From an uncultured Pelagibacteraceae bacterium (GTDB lineage: Bacteria; Pseudomonadota; Alphaproteobacteria; Pelagibacterales; Pelagibacteraceae): a DNA stretch of 61,080 nt. A model generated the notes under the pieces. That model had not been told where the DNA came from. It saw only the letters and a program-made list of their open reading frames with translations, and searched no databases. The translations under genes were made by a program, and so were the position numbers. Positions 47,985 to 57,395 of the stretch are shown piece by piece; position 1 is the first letter of the stretch, and the number at the start of each line of letters is the position of its first letter. The DNA lies in assembly GCA_902633965.1 (NCBI GenBank), contig CACPID010000006.1, positions 1-61,080 on the forward strand. The letters are read 5' to 3'.

Positions 47985-48842
47985 ATGATAAAGCTGTTTC
48001 CAATAATATTTATATTACTTTGGTCTTCTGCATTTATAACTACAAAACCTATTATAGATTACAGTGATCCTTTTGCTGCTTTAGCATTTAGATTTTTTTT
48101 TGTTTCAATAGGCTTTTTCTTATTTTCTATTTTTGCAAACAACACTTTTAAATCCTCAAATAAAAATATAATTCAATCAATTTTAAGTGGAGTTCTTTTT
48201 CATGGATTTTATTTGGGAGGAGTTTTTTACTCAATTTCAATTGGAATGCCCACAGGTATCACAGCACTAATTGTAACTTTACAACCAGTTTTAACAAATA
48301 TCCTAGCAGGACCATTGCTTAATGAAAAAATAACAAAACCTCAATGGATCGGTATGATATTAGGATTTACTGGGGCAAGTCTTGTCCTTGGTTTTGATAT
48401 TGGCAAAAACTTACCTTTAAATGGTGTTTTAGCAGCTTTTATAAGTCTTTTTGCAATTACATTTTCAACAATTTGGCAAAAAAAATTAAGTAATAATTTG
48501 CCGCTTTCTTCAAGCAATATGTATCAAGCAATAGGGGGGTGCTTGTTTCATATTTTAGTTATTATTTTTTTTGCAAAACCTGAAATCTCTTTTAGCCCAA
48601 CTTTTATATTAGCAATGTCGCATCAAATTTTATTAGTATCTTTTGGTGCTTTTACTATCCTAATGTATTTAATAAAAAATAACTCAGCAAGCAAAACTGT
48701 TTCAGTTTTTTTCCTAATACCACCAACCTCAGCACTTATTGCATGGATATTTCTAAATGAAACACTTAATGTAATAGATATATTAGGTTTTTTAATTGCA
48801 ACTATAGGAGTTTACATAGCAACAAGAAAAGAAAAAATTTGA
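47985..48842 (+). CDS. EamA/DMT-family transporter
   Basis: A 285-aa protein with about ten membrane segments, starting LFPIIFILLWSSAFITTKPI. GMPTGITALIVTLQPVLTNILAGPLLNEKIT and a second-repeat FLIPPTSALIAWIFLNETL are EamA-typical. It is not a close duplicate of the transporter at 46039. The substrate is unknown. The 12-base TTTCACGTGAAA palindrome lies 18 bp upstream of its start. It ends 2 bp before the convergent thioesterase stop. Confidence 0.88.
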   Translation: MIKLFPIIFILLWSSAFITTKPIIDYSDPFAALAFRFFFVSIGFFLFSIFANNTFKSSNKNIIQSILSGVLFHGFYLGGVFYSISIGMPTGITALIVTLQPVLTNILAGPLLNEKITKPQWIGMILGFTGASLVLGFDIGKNLPLNGVLAAFISLFAITFSTIWQKKLSNNLPLSSSNMYQAIGGCLFHILVIIFFAKPEISFSPTFILAMSHQILLVSFGAFTILMYLIKNNSASKTVSVFFLIPPTSALIAWIFLNETLNVIDILGFLIATIGVYIATRKEKI

Positions 48843-48844
48843 AT

Positions 48845-49315
48845 TTATTTTTTAAGTTTAGATGAAAACATAAGATTTTCATCATTAAAATTATTTTTAT
48901 TTTTGCTTATAAAATCTTCCATTAGTTTAATCTTATCTCCCTCAAATTCAGATACTTTTCTTTGGCCTAAATCAACATATAAAGATAAAATCTCAATAGT
49001 AGATGCCAAATATTTTTGTTCACTGTGAACCATCTCTAACTTATATTGTAATCTTTTTTTATCGTGATCAAAATAGAGTAGATTTACATCAACTTTGTCA
49101 CCTTCTTTCACTTCCTGATTATAAGTGATATGAGATTCAACAACCATTGTGCTTTTTTTCCTACTCTTTGCTGATGCTTCACCCATGTTAAATGTTGTCA
49201 TTAATTTTTCTGCACCGCAAAGATCAAAAATTAAAACATAGTAAGCCACATTCATGTGATTGTTATAATCTGTCCAATCTTTTAAAATTTTTTGTGAAGT
49301 TAAATGAATTGCCAT
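48845..49315 (-). CDS. Hotdog-fold acyl-CoA thioesterase
   Basis: A 156-aa protein of the 4-hydroxybenzoyl-CoA thioesterase superfamily. The opening DWTDYNNHMNVAYYVLIFD contains the conserved (D)xxNHMN(x)xxY motif with catalytic Asp/Asn region. I start at ATG 49315 (MAIHLTSQKILKDW); the frame is open to 49372. Such proteins are often linked or fused to carnitine dehydrogenases in proteobacteria, which is of interest given the butyrobetaine-type dioxygenase at 57390. The substrate is not provable here. Confidence 0.82.
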   Translation of the reverse strand: MAIHLTSQKILKDWTDYNNHMNVAYYVLIFDLCGAEKLMTTFNMGEASAKSRKKSTMVVESHITYNQEVKEGDKVDVNLLYFDHDKKRLQYKLEMVHSEQKYLASTIEILSLYVDLGQRKVSEFEGDKIKLMEDFISKNKNNFNDENLMFSSKLKK

Positions 49316-49440
49316 ATTTAAAATGATTATTTTAGCATAAAACTTAGACTTTTTGATATTATAATTTTTCAACTCAAGATTGTAATTATTTTAACTCATT
49401 TACAAGATATTCAAAAAGCGTTTTAATTTGAATTATAGAA

Positions 49441-49593
49441 ATGGTTAAGAAGACTAAAAAAAGAAAGAAATCTAAAAAGTCGGTTAAATCTAAATCAAAA
49501 AAAAAAGCGACAAAGAAAATTTCTAAATCTTTAAAGAAAAAAAGTCTTAAGACCAAATCAAAAAATGTGCGAAACAAAAACAATGGAGGAAAA
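49441..49593 (+). other. Lysine-rich in-frame extension upstream of the aldehyde dehydrogenase
   Basis: Fifty-one codons from ATG 49441 are open and in frame with the dehydrogenase, encoding a Lys/Ser tract ([20 protein letters not shown] and on). About half the residues are lysine or arginine. It ends NNGGK, where GGAGG doubles as a strong Shine-Dalgarno for the ATG at 49594. It is either an alternative N-terminal tail, a short leader peptide-like frame, or chance openness in A-rich DNA. Confidence 0.45.
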
Positions 49594-51138
49594 ATGAGTG
49601 CAGAAGCAATGAAAGTGTCTTCAGTTCTAGATACCTCTCATTTAAAGGTTAAATTTCCATTTAAAGCAAAATATGGAAACTACATAAATGGTAAATTTGT
49701 AGAGCCTAAATCAGGTAAGTATTTTGATAATACTTCTCCTATTTCAAATGAGAAAATCTGTTCTGTTGCACGATCAAATGAAAAAGACGTAGATGCAGCA
49801 CTAGATGCAGCTCACGCAGCTTTCCCAGCTTGGGGTAAAACTTCAATCACGGAAAGATCAAACATTCTCCTAAAAATTGCTGACATCATTGAGAAAAATC
49901 TTAATGTGCTAGCAACAGCAGAATGTTTAGATAATGGTAAGCCAATCAGAGAATGTATGGCGGCTGATTTACCACTAGTAATAGATCATTGGAGATACTT
50001 TGCTGGAGTAATCAGAGCGGAGGAGGGTTCAGTTGCTGAAATCAGTAACAATGAATACTCTTATCACATTCCTGAGCCACTAGGTGTAGTTGGACAAATT
50101 ATACCGTGGAACTTCCCACTATTAATGGCAACTTGGAAACTTGCTCCAGCTTTAGCTGCAGGAAACTGTGTAGTGCTAAAACCTGCTGAGCAAACACCAG
50201 CATCAATCATGTTACTTATGGAACTAATTGGAGATTTATTACCTCCAGGTGTAGTTAACGTTGTAAGTGGTTTTGGTTTAGAAGCTGGTAAACCATTAGC
50301 ATCATCTAAAAGAATCAAAAAGATTGCTTTTACAGGTGAAACAACAACTGGTCGATTAATTATGCAATACGCGTCGCAAAACTTAATACCGATCACGTTG
50401 GAGCTAGGTGGAAAATCTCCGAACATTTTCTTTGAAGACGTCATGGCAAAAGATGATGACTTTTTAGATAAATGTCTTGAAGGTTTTGCAATGTTTACAT
50501 TGAACCAAGGTGAAGTTTGTACTTGCCCAAGCAGAGTGCTAATCCAAGAATCTATCTACGATAAGTTCATGGAAAAGGCTATTGCTAGAACTAAAGCTGT
50601 TAAGCAAGACAATCCTTTAAAAATGGAAACTATGATTGGTGCTCAAGCATCATTAGAACAAATGGAAAAAATCAAATCTTACCTTGATTTAGGTAAGAAA
50701 GAAGGTGCCAAAGTTCTATGTGGCGGAAATGTAGCTAAAATCAATAGTGGATTAGAAAAAGGAAACTATATTGAGCCAACTATCTTTGAAGGTAACAATT
50801 CAATGCGTATCTTCCAAGAAGAAATTTTTGGACCGGTAGTATCAGTAACTAAATTTAAAGATGAGAAAGAAGCATTAGAAATTGCTAATGATACTCTTTA
50901 TGGTTTAGGTGCTGGTGTTTGGACTAGAAATGGAAACATAGCTTATAGAATGGGTAGAGAGATACAAGCGGGTAGAGTTTGGACAAACTGTTATCACGCT
51001 TATCCAGCTCATGCTGCTTTCGGTGGATATAAACAATCAGGTATCGGAAGAGAAACTCATAAAATGATGCTTAATCATTATAGACAGGTGAAAAACTTAC
51101 ACGTGTCTTACAGTGAGAAGAAATTAGGCTTCTTTTAA
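49594..51138 (+). CDS. Aldehyde dehydrogenase, acetaldehyde (AldB/ExaC) type
   Basis: NAD(P)-dependent oxidation of an aldehyde to its acid. From ATG 49594 (GGAGG six bases before) it is 514 aa, normal for this group. [28 protein letters not shown], general base ELGGKSPN, and nucleophile region [12 protein letters not shown] (Cys) are present. The GPVVSV and [12 protein letters not shown] ends are typical. Codon choice is richer in G/C third positions than neighbours, suggesting high expression. The DUF779 gene downstream is a common partner of this type. Confidence 0.9.
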   Translation: MSAEAMKVSSVLDTSHLKVKFPFKAKYGNYINGKFVEPKSGKYFDNTSPISNEKICSVARSNEKDVDAALDAAHAAFPAWGKTSITERSNILLKIADIIEKNLNVLATAECLDNGKPIRECMAADLPLVIDHWRYFAGVIRAEEGSVAEISNNEYSYHIPEPLGVVGQIIPWNFPLLMATWKLAPALAAGNCVVLKPAEQTPASIMLLMELIGDLLPPGVVNVVSGFGLEAGKPLASSKRIKKIAFTGETTTGRLIMQYASQNLIPITLELGGKSPNIFFEDVMAKDDDFLDKCLEGFAMFTLNQGEVCTCPSRVLIQESIYDKFMEKAIARTKAVKQDNPLKMETMIGAQASLEQMEKIKSYLDLGKKEGAKVLCGGNVAKINSGLEKGNYIEPTIFEGNNSMRIFQEEIFGPVVSVTKFKDEKEALEIANDTLYGLGAGVWTRNGNIAYRMGREIQAGRVWTNCYHAYPAHAAFGGYKQSGIGRETHKMMLNHYRQVKNLHVSYSEKKLGFF

Positions 51139-51155
51139 ACAACAATTAATATATA

Positions 51156-51181
51156 ATGGCCCGTGAGGAATCACGGGCCAT
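51156..51181 (+). terminator. Strong hairpin terminator/attenuator between the dehydrogenase and DUF779
   Basis: Perfect 11 bp arms ATGGCCCGTGA / TCACGGGCCAT with a GGAA loop, then TAATTTTATG. Its G+C-rich stem stands out sharply in this A+T-rich genome. The T-tract is short, so it may be a leaky terminator or a 3' mRNA stabiliser. The DUF779 ATG (51188) starts six bases after the stem. Confidence 0.8.
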
Positions 51182-51187
51182 AATTTT

Positions 51188-51538
51188 ATGAAAGTTAAAG
51201 CTACAGAATCTGCTCTAAAATTACTTCAAGACATTAAAGCTCAACATGGTGATGAGCTTTTGTTTCATCAATCAGGCGGTTGTTGCGATGGGAGTGCTCC
51301 AATGTGCTATCCTAAAAATGAATATATGGTCGGAAGCAGCGACGTCAAACTTGGTGAAATTGGAGGTGTACCCTTTTATATGAATGATGATCAGTATGAA
51401 AAATGGAAACATACTGATTTAACTATTGATGCTGTAAAGGGCATCGGCGGAATGTTCTCTTTAGATAACGGAACAGGTCGCAGATTTCTGACAAAATCAG
51501 AAATCTGCTTAGTCGTAGATAACGACAAAAAAAATTAA
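51188..51538 (+). CDS. DUF779 family protein
   Basis: A 116-aa protein with HQSGGCCDGSAPMCYP, the cysteine-rich DUF779 signature (two adjacent cysteines plus a third). The family is commonly encoded beside acetaldehyde-type aldehyde dehydrogenases, exactly as here. Its role is unknown; the cysteines suggest metal or thiol chemistry. No Shine-Dalgarno lies in the six bases between the upstream hairpin and the ATG. The last part of the gene holds two further hairpins. Confidence 0.9.
   Translation: MKVKATESALKLLQDIKAQHGDELLFHQSGGCCDGSAPMCYPKNEYMVGSSDVKLGEIGGVPFYMNDDQYEKWKHTDLTIDAVKGIGGMFSLDNGTGRRFLTKSEICLVVDNDKKN
51480..51526. repeat. Two adjacent inverted repeats inside the 3' end of the DUF779 gene
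   Basis: GCAGATTTCTGA-CAAAA-TCAGAAATCTGC (51480-51508) is a perfect 12 bp-arm hairpin with a 5-base loop. It is followed by GTCGT-AGATA-ACGAC (51512-51526), 5 bp arms. Both lie in coding sequence. No T-tract follows on either strand, so they are not standard terminators. Confidence 0.7.
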
Positions 51539-51546
51539 TTTATCTT

Positions 51547-51864
51547 TTACTGTCCTGGGGCTTTGTAGCCAATCTTACTTGCTTTAGTTGTAGCTTTTGT
51601 AAAATCTATTGCTTCTAATATAGATAAGTTTTTTACAGCTCCTGATGCTTCAACAACTAATTTAATTGCTGCGAAATCATCAAAACTTGGTACTTCAACA
51701 ACAACTATAAAATCGTATGAACCTCTTACTATATCCATCATATGATAAGTTCCATTCATTGCTTTTACCAACTGTTCTACAACTGCTTTACGATCACTTG
51801 TAGGATCTTTTAAAAATCCTTGAAAAGCTTTTTCAGTGTAGTTTCCCATTATATATGCTTTCAT
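51547..51864 (-). CDS. GYD-domain protein
   Basis: A 105-aa protein; I start at ATG 51864, where AAGGAGC gives a clear ribosome-binding site (the frame is open to 51939). KAYIMGNYTEKAFQGFL opens, and MMDIVRGSYDFIVVVEVPSFDDFAAIKLVVEASG is the GYD-type core ('G.YD...v.e.Pd...aa'). Fold is ferredoxin-like; biochemical role unknown. Convergent with DUF779 (8 bp apart) and divergent from the next aldehyde dehydrogenase. Confidence 0.8.
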   Translation of the reverse strand: MKAYIMGNYTEKAFQGFLKDPTSDRKAVVEQLVKAMNGTYHMMDIVRGSYDFIVVVEVPSFDDFAAIKLVVEASGAVKNLSILEAIDFTKATTKASKIGYKAPGQ

Positions 51865-51965
51865 ATTATGCTCCTTTTTTTTTGATAATATAATACCCCC
51901 AAATGCCTTGTAGATATGATTTATTTGCACACTAGACACTTTAAAAGGTCATGCTAGATTAAAAT

Positions 51966-53408
51966 ATGTACGAAAAATACGGACAATTTACAGATGGTAA
52001 ATGGCATAAGTCCTCGACTGGTGAAACGTACGAAGTAATTAATCCAGCAAATGAAGAAGTGCTTGGTCAAGCATCTAAAGCTTCTCCAGAAGATGTAAAT
52101 AAAGCGTTATTGTCAGCGCAAAAAGGTTTAGAGGTTTGGAAAAAAACACCTCCTTGGCAACGTGCATATGTTTTAAGAAGAATTGCAGATAAGATGAGAG
52201 AAAAGCAAGATATACTTGCTAAATGGATGACACTTGAAGTTGGAAAACCTTTTGCAGAGGCAAAAGGTGAAGTTAACGGGGCTGCGGATATATATGAGTG
52301 GAATGCTGAAGAAACAAAAAGAATTTATGGTCAAACAGTCGAAAGTAGATTTGAAGATACTAGAGTTCACGTTTATTATCAACCAGTCGGAGTAGTTGCA
52401 GCGTTGGTTCCATGGAACTTTCCCTTAGTTCTATCCGCTAGAAAAATTTCTACAGCGTTAGCTGCAGGATGTTCAGTAATTGTTAAACCAGATGTAATAA
52501 CGCCAGGCGTTGTAATGGAACAAGTTGAAATTTGTAGAGAATGTGGTGTTCCTCCTGGAGTTGTTAATTTATTATCTGGGGATCCCCCAAGTATTGCCCA
52601 ACAGCTGATTGCATCTGATATAGTTAAAAAAATATCAATAACTGGATCTTCAAGAGTAGGAAAATTAATTCTCAAACAAGCAGCTGATAAAGTTCAAAGA
52701 GTAACAATGGAACTAAGCGGTCATTCACCTTTTATAGTCTTTGATGATGCCGATATTAAAAAGGCAACCGATATGGCAATTGCTGCAAAATTTAGAAACA
52801 ATGGACAAGTTTGTATCTCACCAAACAGATTTTATATACAAGAAAGTAAGAAAGATGAATTTGTAAATCTTTTTATTGAAAAAACAAAAAAATTAAAAAT
52901 TGGAGATGGAATGGATCCTGATGTCCAACTAGGTCCATTAACTACTAAAAAAAGATTAAATGAAATTGAGGAATTGGTTGAGACCACAAAGAAAGAGGGT
53001 GCAAAAGTACTTTTAGGGGGAAAGAGACCTCAAGGTTTTAACAAAGGTTATTTTTATGAACCAACAGTGTTTGATAATGTTAAAGATGATTTTACAATAA
53101 TGAAGGTAGAACCTTTTGGACCATTAGTTCCAATGTTATCTTTCAAATCTTTTGATGAAGTAATTGAGAGGGCAAATAATCATGAGCTTGGCTTATCAAG
53201 CTATATTTGTACAAACTCCATGGAAAAAGCGCACAGAGCCTCTGAATTAATGGAGACAGGAACTGTTGCTGTTAACACTCCTTTAGTTGCAATTGCTGAA
53301 GCACCCTTTGGAGGTATTAAGCAAGCTGGATATGGAAGAGAAGGTGGTTCAATGGCAATAAAAGATTATTTAAATGTTAAATATACTCACCTTGGATTAA
53401 AAGGTTAG
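51966..53408 (+). CDS. Aldehyde dehydrogenase, succinate-semialdehyde/GabD-like
   Basis: A 480-aa NAD(P)-dependent dehydrogenase. PWNFPLVLSARKISTALAAG, general base MELSGHSPF and nucleophile cysteine in NNGQVCISPNR are present. KPDVITP replaces the usual KPAExTP: the glutamate that normally binds the adenosine ribose in NAD-specific enzymes is valine here, which hints at NADP use. The true aldehyde is unknown; semialdehydes and trimethylaminobutyraldehyde are candidates. It is divergent from the GYD gene and 6 bp upstream of ppc. Confidence 0.87.
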   Translation: MYEKYGQFTDGKWHKSSTGETYEVINPANEEVLGQASKASPEDVNKALLSAQKGLEVWKKTPPWQRAYVLRRIADKMREKQDILAKWMTLEVGKPFAEAKGEVNGAADIYEWNAEETKRIYGQTVESRFEDTRVHVYYQPVGVVAALVPWNFPLVLSARKISTALAAGCSVIVKPDVITPGVVMEQVEICRECGVPPGVVNLLSGDPPSIAQQLIASDIVKKISITGSSRVGKLILKQAADKVQRVTMELSGHSPFIVFDDADIKKATDMAIAAKFRNNGQVCISPNRFYIQESKKDEFVNLFIEKTKKLKIGDGMDPDVQLGPLTTKKRLNEIEELVETTKKEGAKVLLGGKRPQGFNKGYFYEPTVFDNVKDDFTIMKVEPFGPLVPMLSFKSFDEVIERANNHELGLSSYICTNSMEKAHRASELMETGTVAVNTPLVAIAEAPFGGIKQAGYGREGGSMAIKDYLNVKYTHLGLKG

Positions 53409-53414
53409 TAATAA

Positions 53415-56105
53415 ATGTTAAAAAGAGATCTCTACTACGAAAGAATCCCTACAAAATCACTTAGAGACGATGTTCGATATCTTGGAAATATACTTGGAAG
53501 AGTAATTAAAAAACAAGAGGGAGAAAACTTTTTTAATTTGGTTGAAAAAATTAGATTACTTTCTAAAGCTAATAAAAAGAATAAAAATGATAAGCTTAGA
53601 TTTAAAAAAATAATTTACGAAATTCAAAAATTAAGTCCAAAAAATATATTTAAACTCTCAAGAGCATTTAATCATTTCATGAACTTTATAAATTTGAGTG
53701 AAACAATTGATGCATCAAGAAAACTTGATGAATTTGAAAATTCAGAATCTAAGAAAAAATATGACAATATTTTTATAGAGGAAATTTTTGAGGGCCTATT
53801 TAGAAATAAAAAAATACCTCCAAACAAAATCTACAATATTGCAAAAAATCTTAATATAGGAATAGTACTAACCGCACATCCAACAGAAGTTAAAAGACGA
53901 ACTTTAATTCAAAAATACCATAAAATTATTGAAATAATGGAACAAAGAGAATTAATTAAAAAATTTCCTTCAAAAACCAAAATTTTAGAAAAAAAACTCT
54001 ATGATGAATTTACAATAATTTGGAATACTGACGATTTAAAAAGATTTAAACCAACACCATCCGAGGAAGCTAGATGGGGATTAGCAGTAATTGAAGATAG
54101 TCTTTGGGAAACAATTCCAAAAGTTTATAGAAGATTAAATGCAATTTTCTTGAAACATATGGGAAAAAATCTTCCAAAAAATTTTAATCCAATTGAATTT
54201 GGCTCATGGATGGGAGGTGATAGGGATGGAAATCCAAATGTTACATCTATTGTTACCAAAGAGGTAATTCTATTATCAAGATGGGAAGCAGCTAAATTAT
54301 ATGAAAAGGAGCTAACTAAACTTATTCGAGGACTATCAATGGATAAATGTTCAAATAAAATTAAAAAACAGACAGGAAAAACATTTGAACCTTACAGAGT
54401 ATATTTAAGACCCTTAAGAGATAAGATGAGAGTTACACATAGATCCATAGAGCAATATTTGGTTAATAAAAAACCATTAAATAATAAAAATTTACTATCA
54501 TCTAAAGAGGAAATACTTAAACCTTTAAGAGTAGTAAGGGAGTCACTAGAGCAAAACCAAAGTGAAAACATTGCAAGTGGAGAACTTTTAGATTTAATGA
54601 GGAGAGCAAAATGCTTTGGTATAAATTTAGCAAAATTAGATATTAGACAAGAGTCTTCAAGACATTCACAATTAATAGCAGAGTATATTAAAAAAAAATT
54701 CAATCAAAATTATAGTCATTGGGATGAAAATAAGAAAATCAATTTTTTATCTAAAAACCTTAAAAGTAAAAAAAACAATATTAATAATTTCATATTTAAA
54801 AACAGGGAAAATAAAGAGGTATGGTCAACTTTTAAAGCTATAGCTTCAGAACCTTCAGAATGTTTAGGTGCTTATGTAATTTCAATGACTTCATCTGCAT
54901 CAGATATTTTAACAGTGTCATTTCTTCAAAAAGAAGCAAAAATAAAAAATAAATTAAGAGTTGTTCCATTATTTGAGACTTTAGATGATTTAATTAATGC
55001 TAAACCAATAATGGAAAAATTGTTTTCATTAAGATGGTATAGAAAGTTAATTAATTACAAACAAGAGATTATGATAGGCTATTCAGATTCTAGTAAAGAT
55101 GCTGGCAAGCTATCAGCAAGTTGGCATCAATATAAGCTTCAAGAAGAAATTTTAAAACTTACCAAAAAATATAAAATTGACGTTACTTTCTTTCATGGAC
55201 GAGGTGGATCTGCTGGCAGAGGTGGGGGACCAATAAGATCTACATTAAGATCTCAACCTCCTGGATCTGTAAATGGAAAAATAAGAATTACAGATCAAGG
55301 TGAAATGATACAACAAAAATATGGTTATGAACCTTTAGCAAAATATAATCTATGTAGCTATATCGGTACCGTGATGCAAGCTACATTAAAACCACCTCCT
55401 ACACCTAAAGAGAAATGGAGGAGCTTAATAGAAGCTATGACAAAAATTTCAACTAAATCATACAGAAAAAATATAAATTATAGCTCAGACTTTATAAAAT
55501 ATTTTAAAACTGTTACACCCCATGTTGCTCTTGGAAAATTATCTATAGGATCAAGACCCTCTAAAAGAAAAAATGTCGACAACATACAAAGCTTAAGAGC
55601 TATACCGTGGGTGTTTGCGTGGACACAGATAAGATTATTTTTACCTGCTTGGCTTGGAACAGGTGAAGCCTTAAAATTTTCATCGATTAAAAAAAATTTA
55701 AAAACACTTATCGATATGGAAAAAAATTGGCCTTTTTTCAATTCAACAATGGATATTTTAGACATGGTTATCTCAAAAGTAGATCCAGATATTTCAGAAG
55801 TCTATGAAACTAACCTAGCAGACCAAAGTTTAAAAAAAGTTGGAGACAAACTTAGAAATGAATTTAATACAATAAAAAGATTGAACAAAAATATCACACC
55901 TAAAGTTATTATTGGACAAAGGAAAAAATTTAGGGGAAATATAATTGTTAGAGATATTTATTCAGAAGTACTTAATATCTTACAAGCAACAGTTATGAAA
56001 AAACTTTCAAAAAGAAAAATTAACAAAAATCATAAAAAATATCTAAATGATGCAATGATGACTTCAATTGCAGGTATATCAGCAGCCATGAAAAATACTG
56101 GATAA
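53415..56105 (+). CDS. ppc: Phosphoenolpyruvate carboxylase
   Basis: Fixes bicarbonate onto PEP to give oxaloacetate, refilling the TCA cycle. Catalytic histidine motif VLTAHPTEVKRRT (about residues 152-164), GGDRDGNPNVT, GYSDSSKDAG, and FHGRGGSAGRGGGP are all intact. The C-terminus ends NTG, as in the family. At 896 aa it is full length. It starts 6 bp after the aldehyde dehydrogenase and abuts ccdA, so the four genes 51966-57395 are probably one transcript. Confidence 0.97.
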   Translation: MLKRDLYYERIPTKSLRDDVRYLGNILGRVIKKQEGENFFNLVEKIRLLSKANKKNKNDKLRFKKIIYEIQKLSPKNIFKLSRAFNHFMNFINLSETIDASRKLDEFENSESKKKYDNIFIEEIFEGLFRNKKIPPNKIYNIAKNLNIGIVLTAHPTEVKRRTLIQKYHKIIEIMEQRELIKKFPSKTKILEKKLYDEFTIIWNTDDLKRFKPTPSEEARWGLAVIEDSLWETIPKVYRRLNAIFLKHMGKNLPKNFNPIEFGSWMGGDRDGNPNVTSIVTKEVILLSRWEAAKLYEKELTKLIRGLSMDKCSNKIKKQTGKTFEPYRVYLRPLRDKMRVTHRSIEQYLVNKKPLNNKNLLSSKEEILKPLRVVRESLEQNQSENIASGELLDLMRRAKCFGINLAKLDIRQESSRHSQLIAEYIKKKFNQNYSHWDENKKINFLSKNLKSKKNNINNFIFKNRENKEVWSTFKAIASEPSECLGAYVISMTSSASDILTVSFLQKEAKIKNKLRVVPLFETLDDLINAKPIMEKLFSLRWYRKLINYKQEIMIGYSDSSKDAGKLSASWHQYKLQEEILKLTKKYKIDVTFFHGRGGSAGRGGGPIRSTLRSQPPGSVNGKIRITDQGEMIQQKYGYEPLAKYNLCSYIGTVMQATLKPPPTPKEKWRSLIEAMTKISTKSYRKNINYSSDFIKYFKTVTPHVALGKLSIGSRPSKRKNVDNIQSLRAIPWVFAWTQIRLFLPAWLGTGEALKFSSIKKNLKTLIDMEKNWPFFNSTMDILDMVISKVDPDISEVYETNLADQSLKKVGDKLRNEFNTIKRLNKNITPKVIIGQRKKFRGNIIVRDIYSEVLNILQATVMKKLSKRKINKNHKKYLNDAMMTSIAGISAAMKNTG

Positions 56106-56813
56106 ATGATTGAATTATTCATCGCATTTGGCGCTGGCCTTCTAAGTTTTTTATCACCTTGTGTATTACCATTGATACCTGGATATATATCCTACATCTC
56201 TGGCAGCTCACTGAACGAGTTAGTTGAAAAAAAAAATATAAACCTAATTCCAATAATTTTATTCACTATAGGTTTTTCTGTTGTTTTTATTATTTTCGGT
56301 GCCGCAGCAACTTATCTTGGAAAGTTGTTACTAAGTAATTCTAACGAACTAAGAATTTTTGCAGGAGTAATAATAATAATTTTTTCACTTCAAATATTGG
56401 GTGTAATAAACATAAGCTTTCTAAATTACGAAAAAAGAATACATTCAGAAAAAAATATTGGAATTTTTGGTCCAGTGTTGGTTGGTTTTGCTTTTGGTTT
56501 TGGATGGACACCATGCATAGGTCCTATTTTGGGTTCTATACTTGCTTTAGCATCAACAGAGGAAAATATTAATAGAGGTATTATATTATTATTTTCTTAT
56601 TCAATGGGTCTTGCAATACCCTTCATATTATCGGGCTATTTATTACAAAAGTTTTTGGTGGTCTCAAAAAATATTAAAACAAAAATGAATATAATTGTAA
56701 AAACAGGTGGTATCTTATTATTATTAACAGGGTTACTTATTTTAACAAATCAGTTACAAGCTTTAGGTTTTTATTTATTAAGGTATATGCCTTTTTTACA
56801 AAATTTAGGATAG
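56106..56813 (+). CDS. ccdA: CcdA/DsbD-type thiol transporter
   Basis: Inner-membrane protein that passes electrons from cytosolic thioredoxin to the periplasm for cytochrome c maturation or thiol repair. About six membrane segments in 235 aa. The two conserved cysteines are in SPCVLPLIPGYISYISG (helix 1) and GWTPCIGPILGSIL (helix 4). It starts immediately after the ppc stop. No cytochrome c genes are adjacent. Confidence 0.9.
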   Translation: MIELFIAFGAGLLSFLSPCVLPLIPGYISYISGSSLNELVEKKNINLIPIILFTIGFSVVFIIFGAAATYLGKLLLSNSNELRIFAGVIIIIFSLQILGVINISFLNYEKRIHSEKNIGIFGPVLVGFAFGFGWTPCIGPILGSILALASTEENINRGIILLFSYSMGLAIPFILSGYLLQKFLVVSKNIKTKMNIIVKTGGILLLLTGLLILTNQLQALGFYLLRYMPFLQNLG

Positions 56814-56816
56814 TTT

Positions 56817-57395
56817 ATGAAAATTTATCAGATCGACTCTAGTGCTAGAAAAGAAGGCTCTACTTCAAGACAACTATCAAAAAAACTTCTTAATAAAATT
56901 AAAAAACCTGGTGACGAAATAATCTATAGAGACTTAGATGATGAAATGCTTTTTATTTCTAAATTAACCGAGTCAGGTATGAAGATACCATTAGAAAAAC
57001 AAACCGAAGATCATAAAAAAATGTTTGAATTATCTGATAAATTGGTTTTAGAGCTCAAAGAAAGCGACATAATTATAATCTCAGCACCAATTTATAATTT
57101 TGGTCCACCAGCAACTTTAAAAGCATGGTCTGATCTTGCAGCACGTGTTGATACAACATTTAAGTATACGCCAGATGGAAAAAGAATTGGATTATTAAAA
57201 AATAAAAAAGCTTATTTAGTAATTACTTCAGGAGGAACAAAAATTGGAAGCAAGGAGGATTTTTTAACCCCTTGGTTAACTTTAATGCTAAATTTTTTCG
57301 GAATTACAGATATTAAAATTATCTCTGCTGATCAAATGTCCATAGATTATGAAAAATCTATTGCAAAAGCAGAAAAGGAAATTGAAAATTTATAA
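56817..57395 (+). CDS. FMN-dependent NADH:quinone reductase/azoreductase (AzoR-like)
   Basis: A 192-aa flavodoxin-fold enzyme. DSSARKEGSTSRQLS binds FMN phosphate. PIYNFGPPATLKAWSDLAARVDTTFKYTPDG and ITSGGTKI match AzoR. Members reduce quinones, nitro- or azo-compounds with NAD(P)H; the natural substrate is unclear. It is 3 bp after ccdA and converges on the dioxygenase gene with a 6 bp overlap. Confidence 0.88.
   Translation: MKIYQIDSSARKEGSTSRQLSKKLLNKIKKPGDEIIYRDLDDEMLFISKLTESGMKIPLEKQTEDHKKMFELSDKLVLELKESDIIIISAPIYNFGPPATLKAWSDLAARVDTTFKYTPDGKRIGLLKNKKAYLVITSGGTKIGSKEDFLTPWLTLMLNFFGITDIKIISADQMSIDYEKSIAKAEKEIENL

Noticed and set aside
49386..49583. 65-codon minus-strand frame rich in Phe/Leu/Asp
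   Set aside because: It is the complement of the lysine-rich plus-strand tract and has no ribosome-binding site or recognisable family.
51480..51508. Intrinsic terminator within the DUF779 gene
   Set aside because: The hairpin is strong but no T-tract follows on either strand; recorded instead as a repeat.
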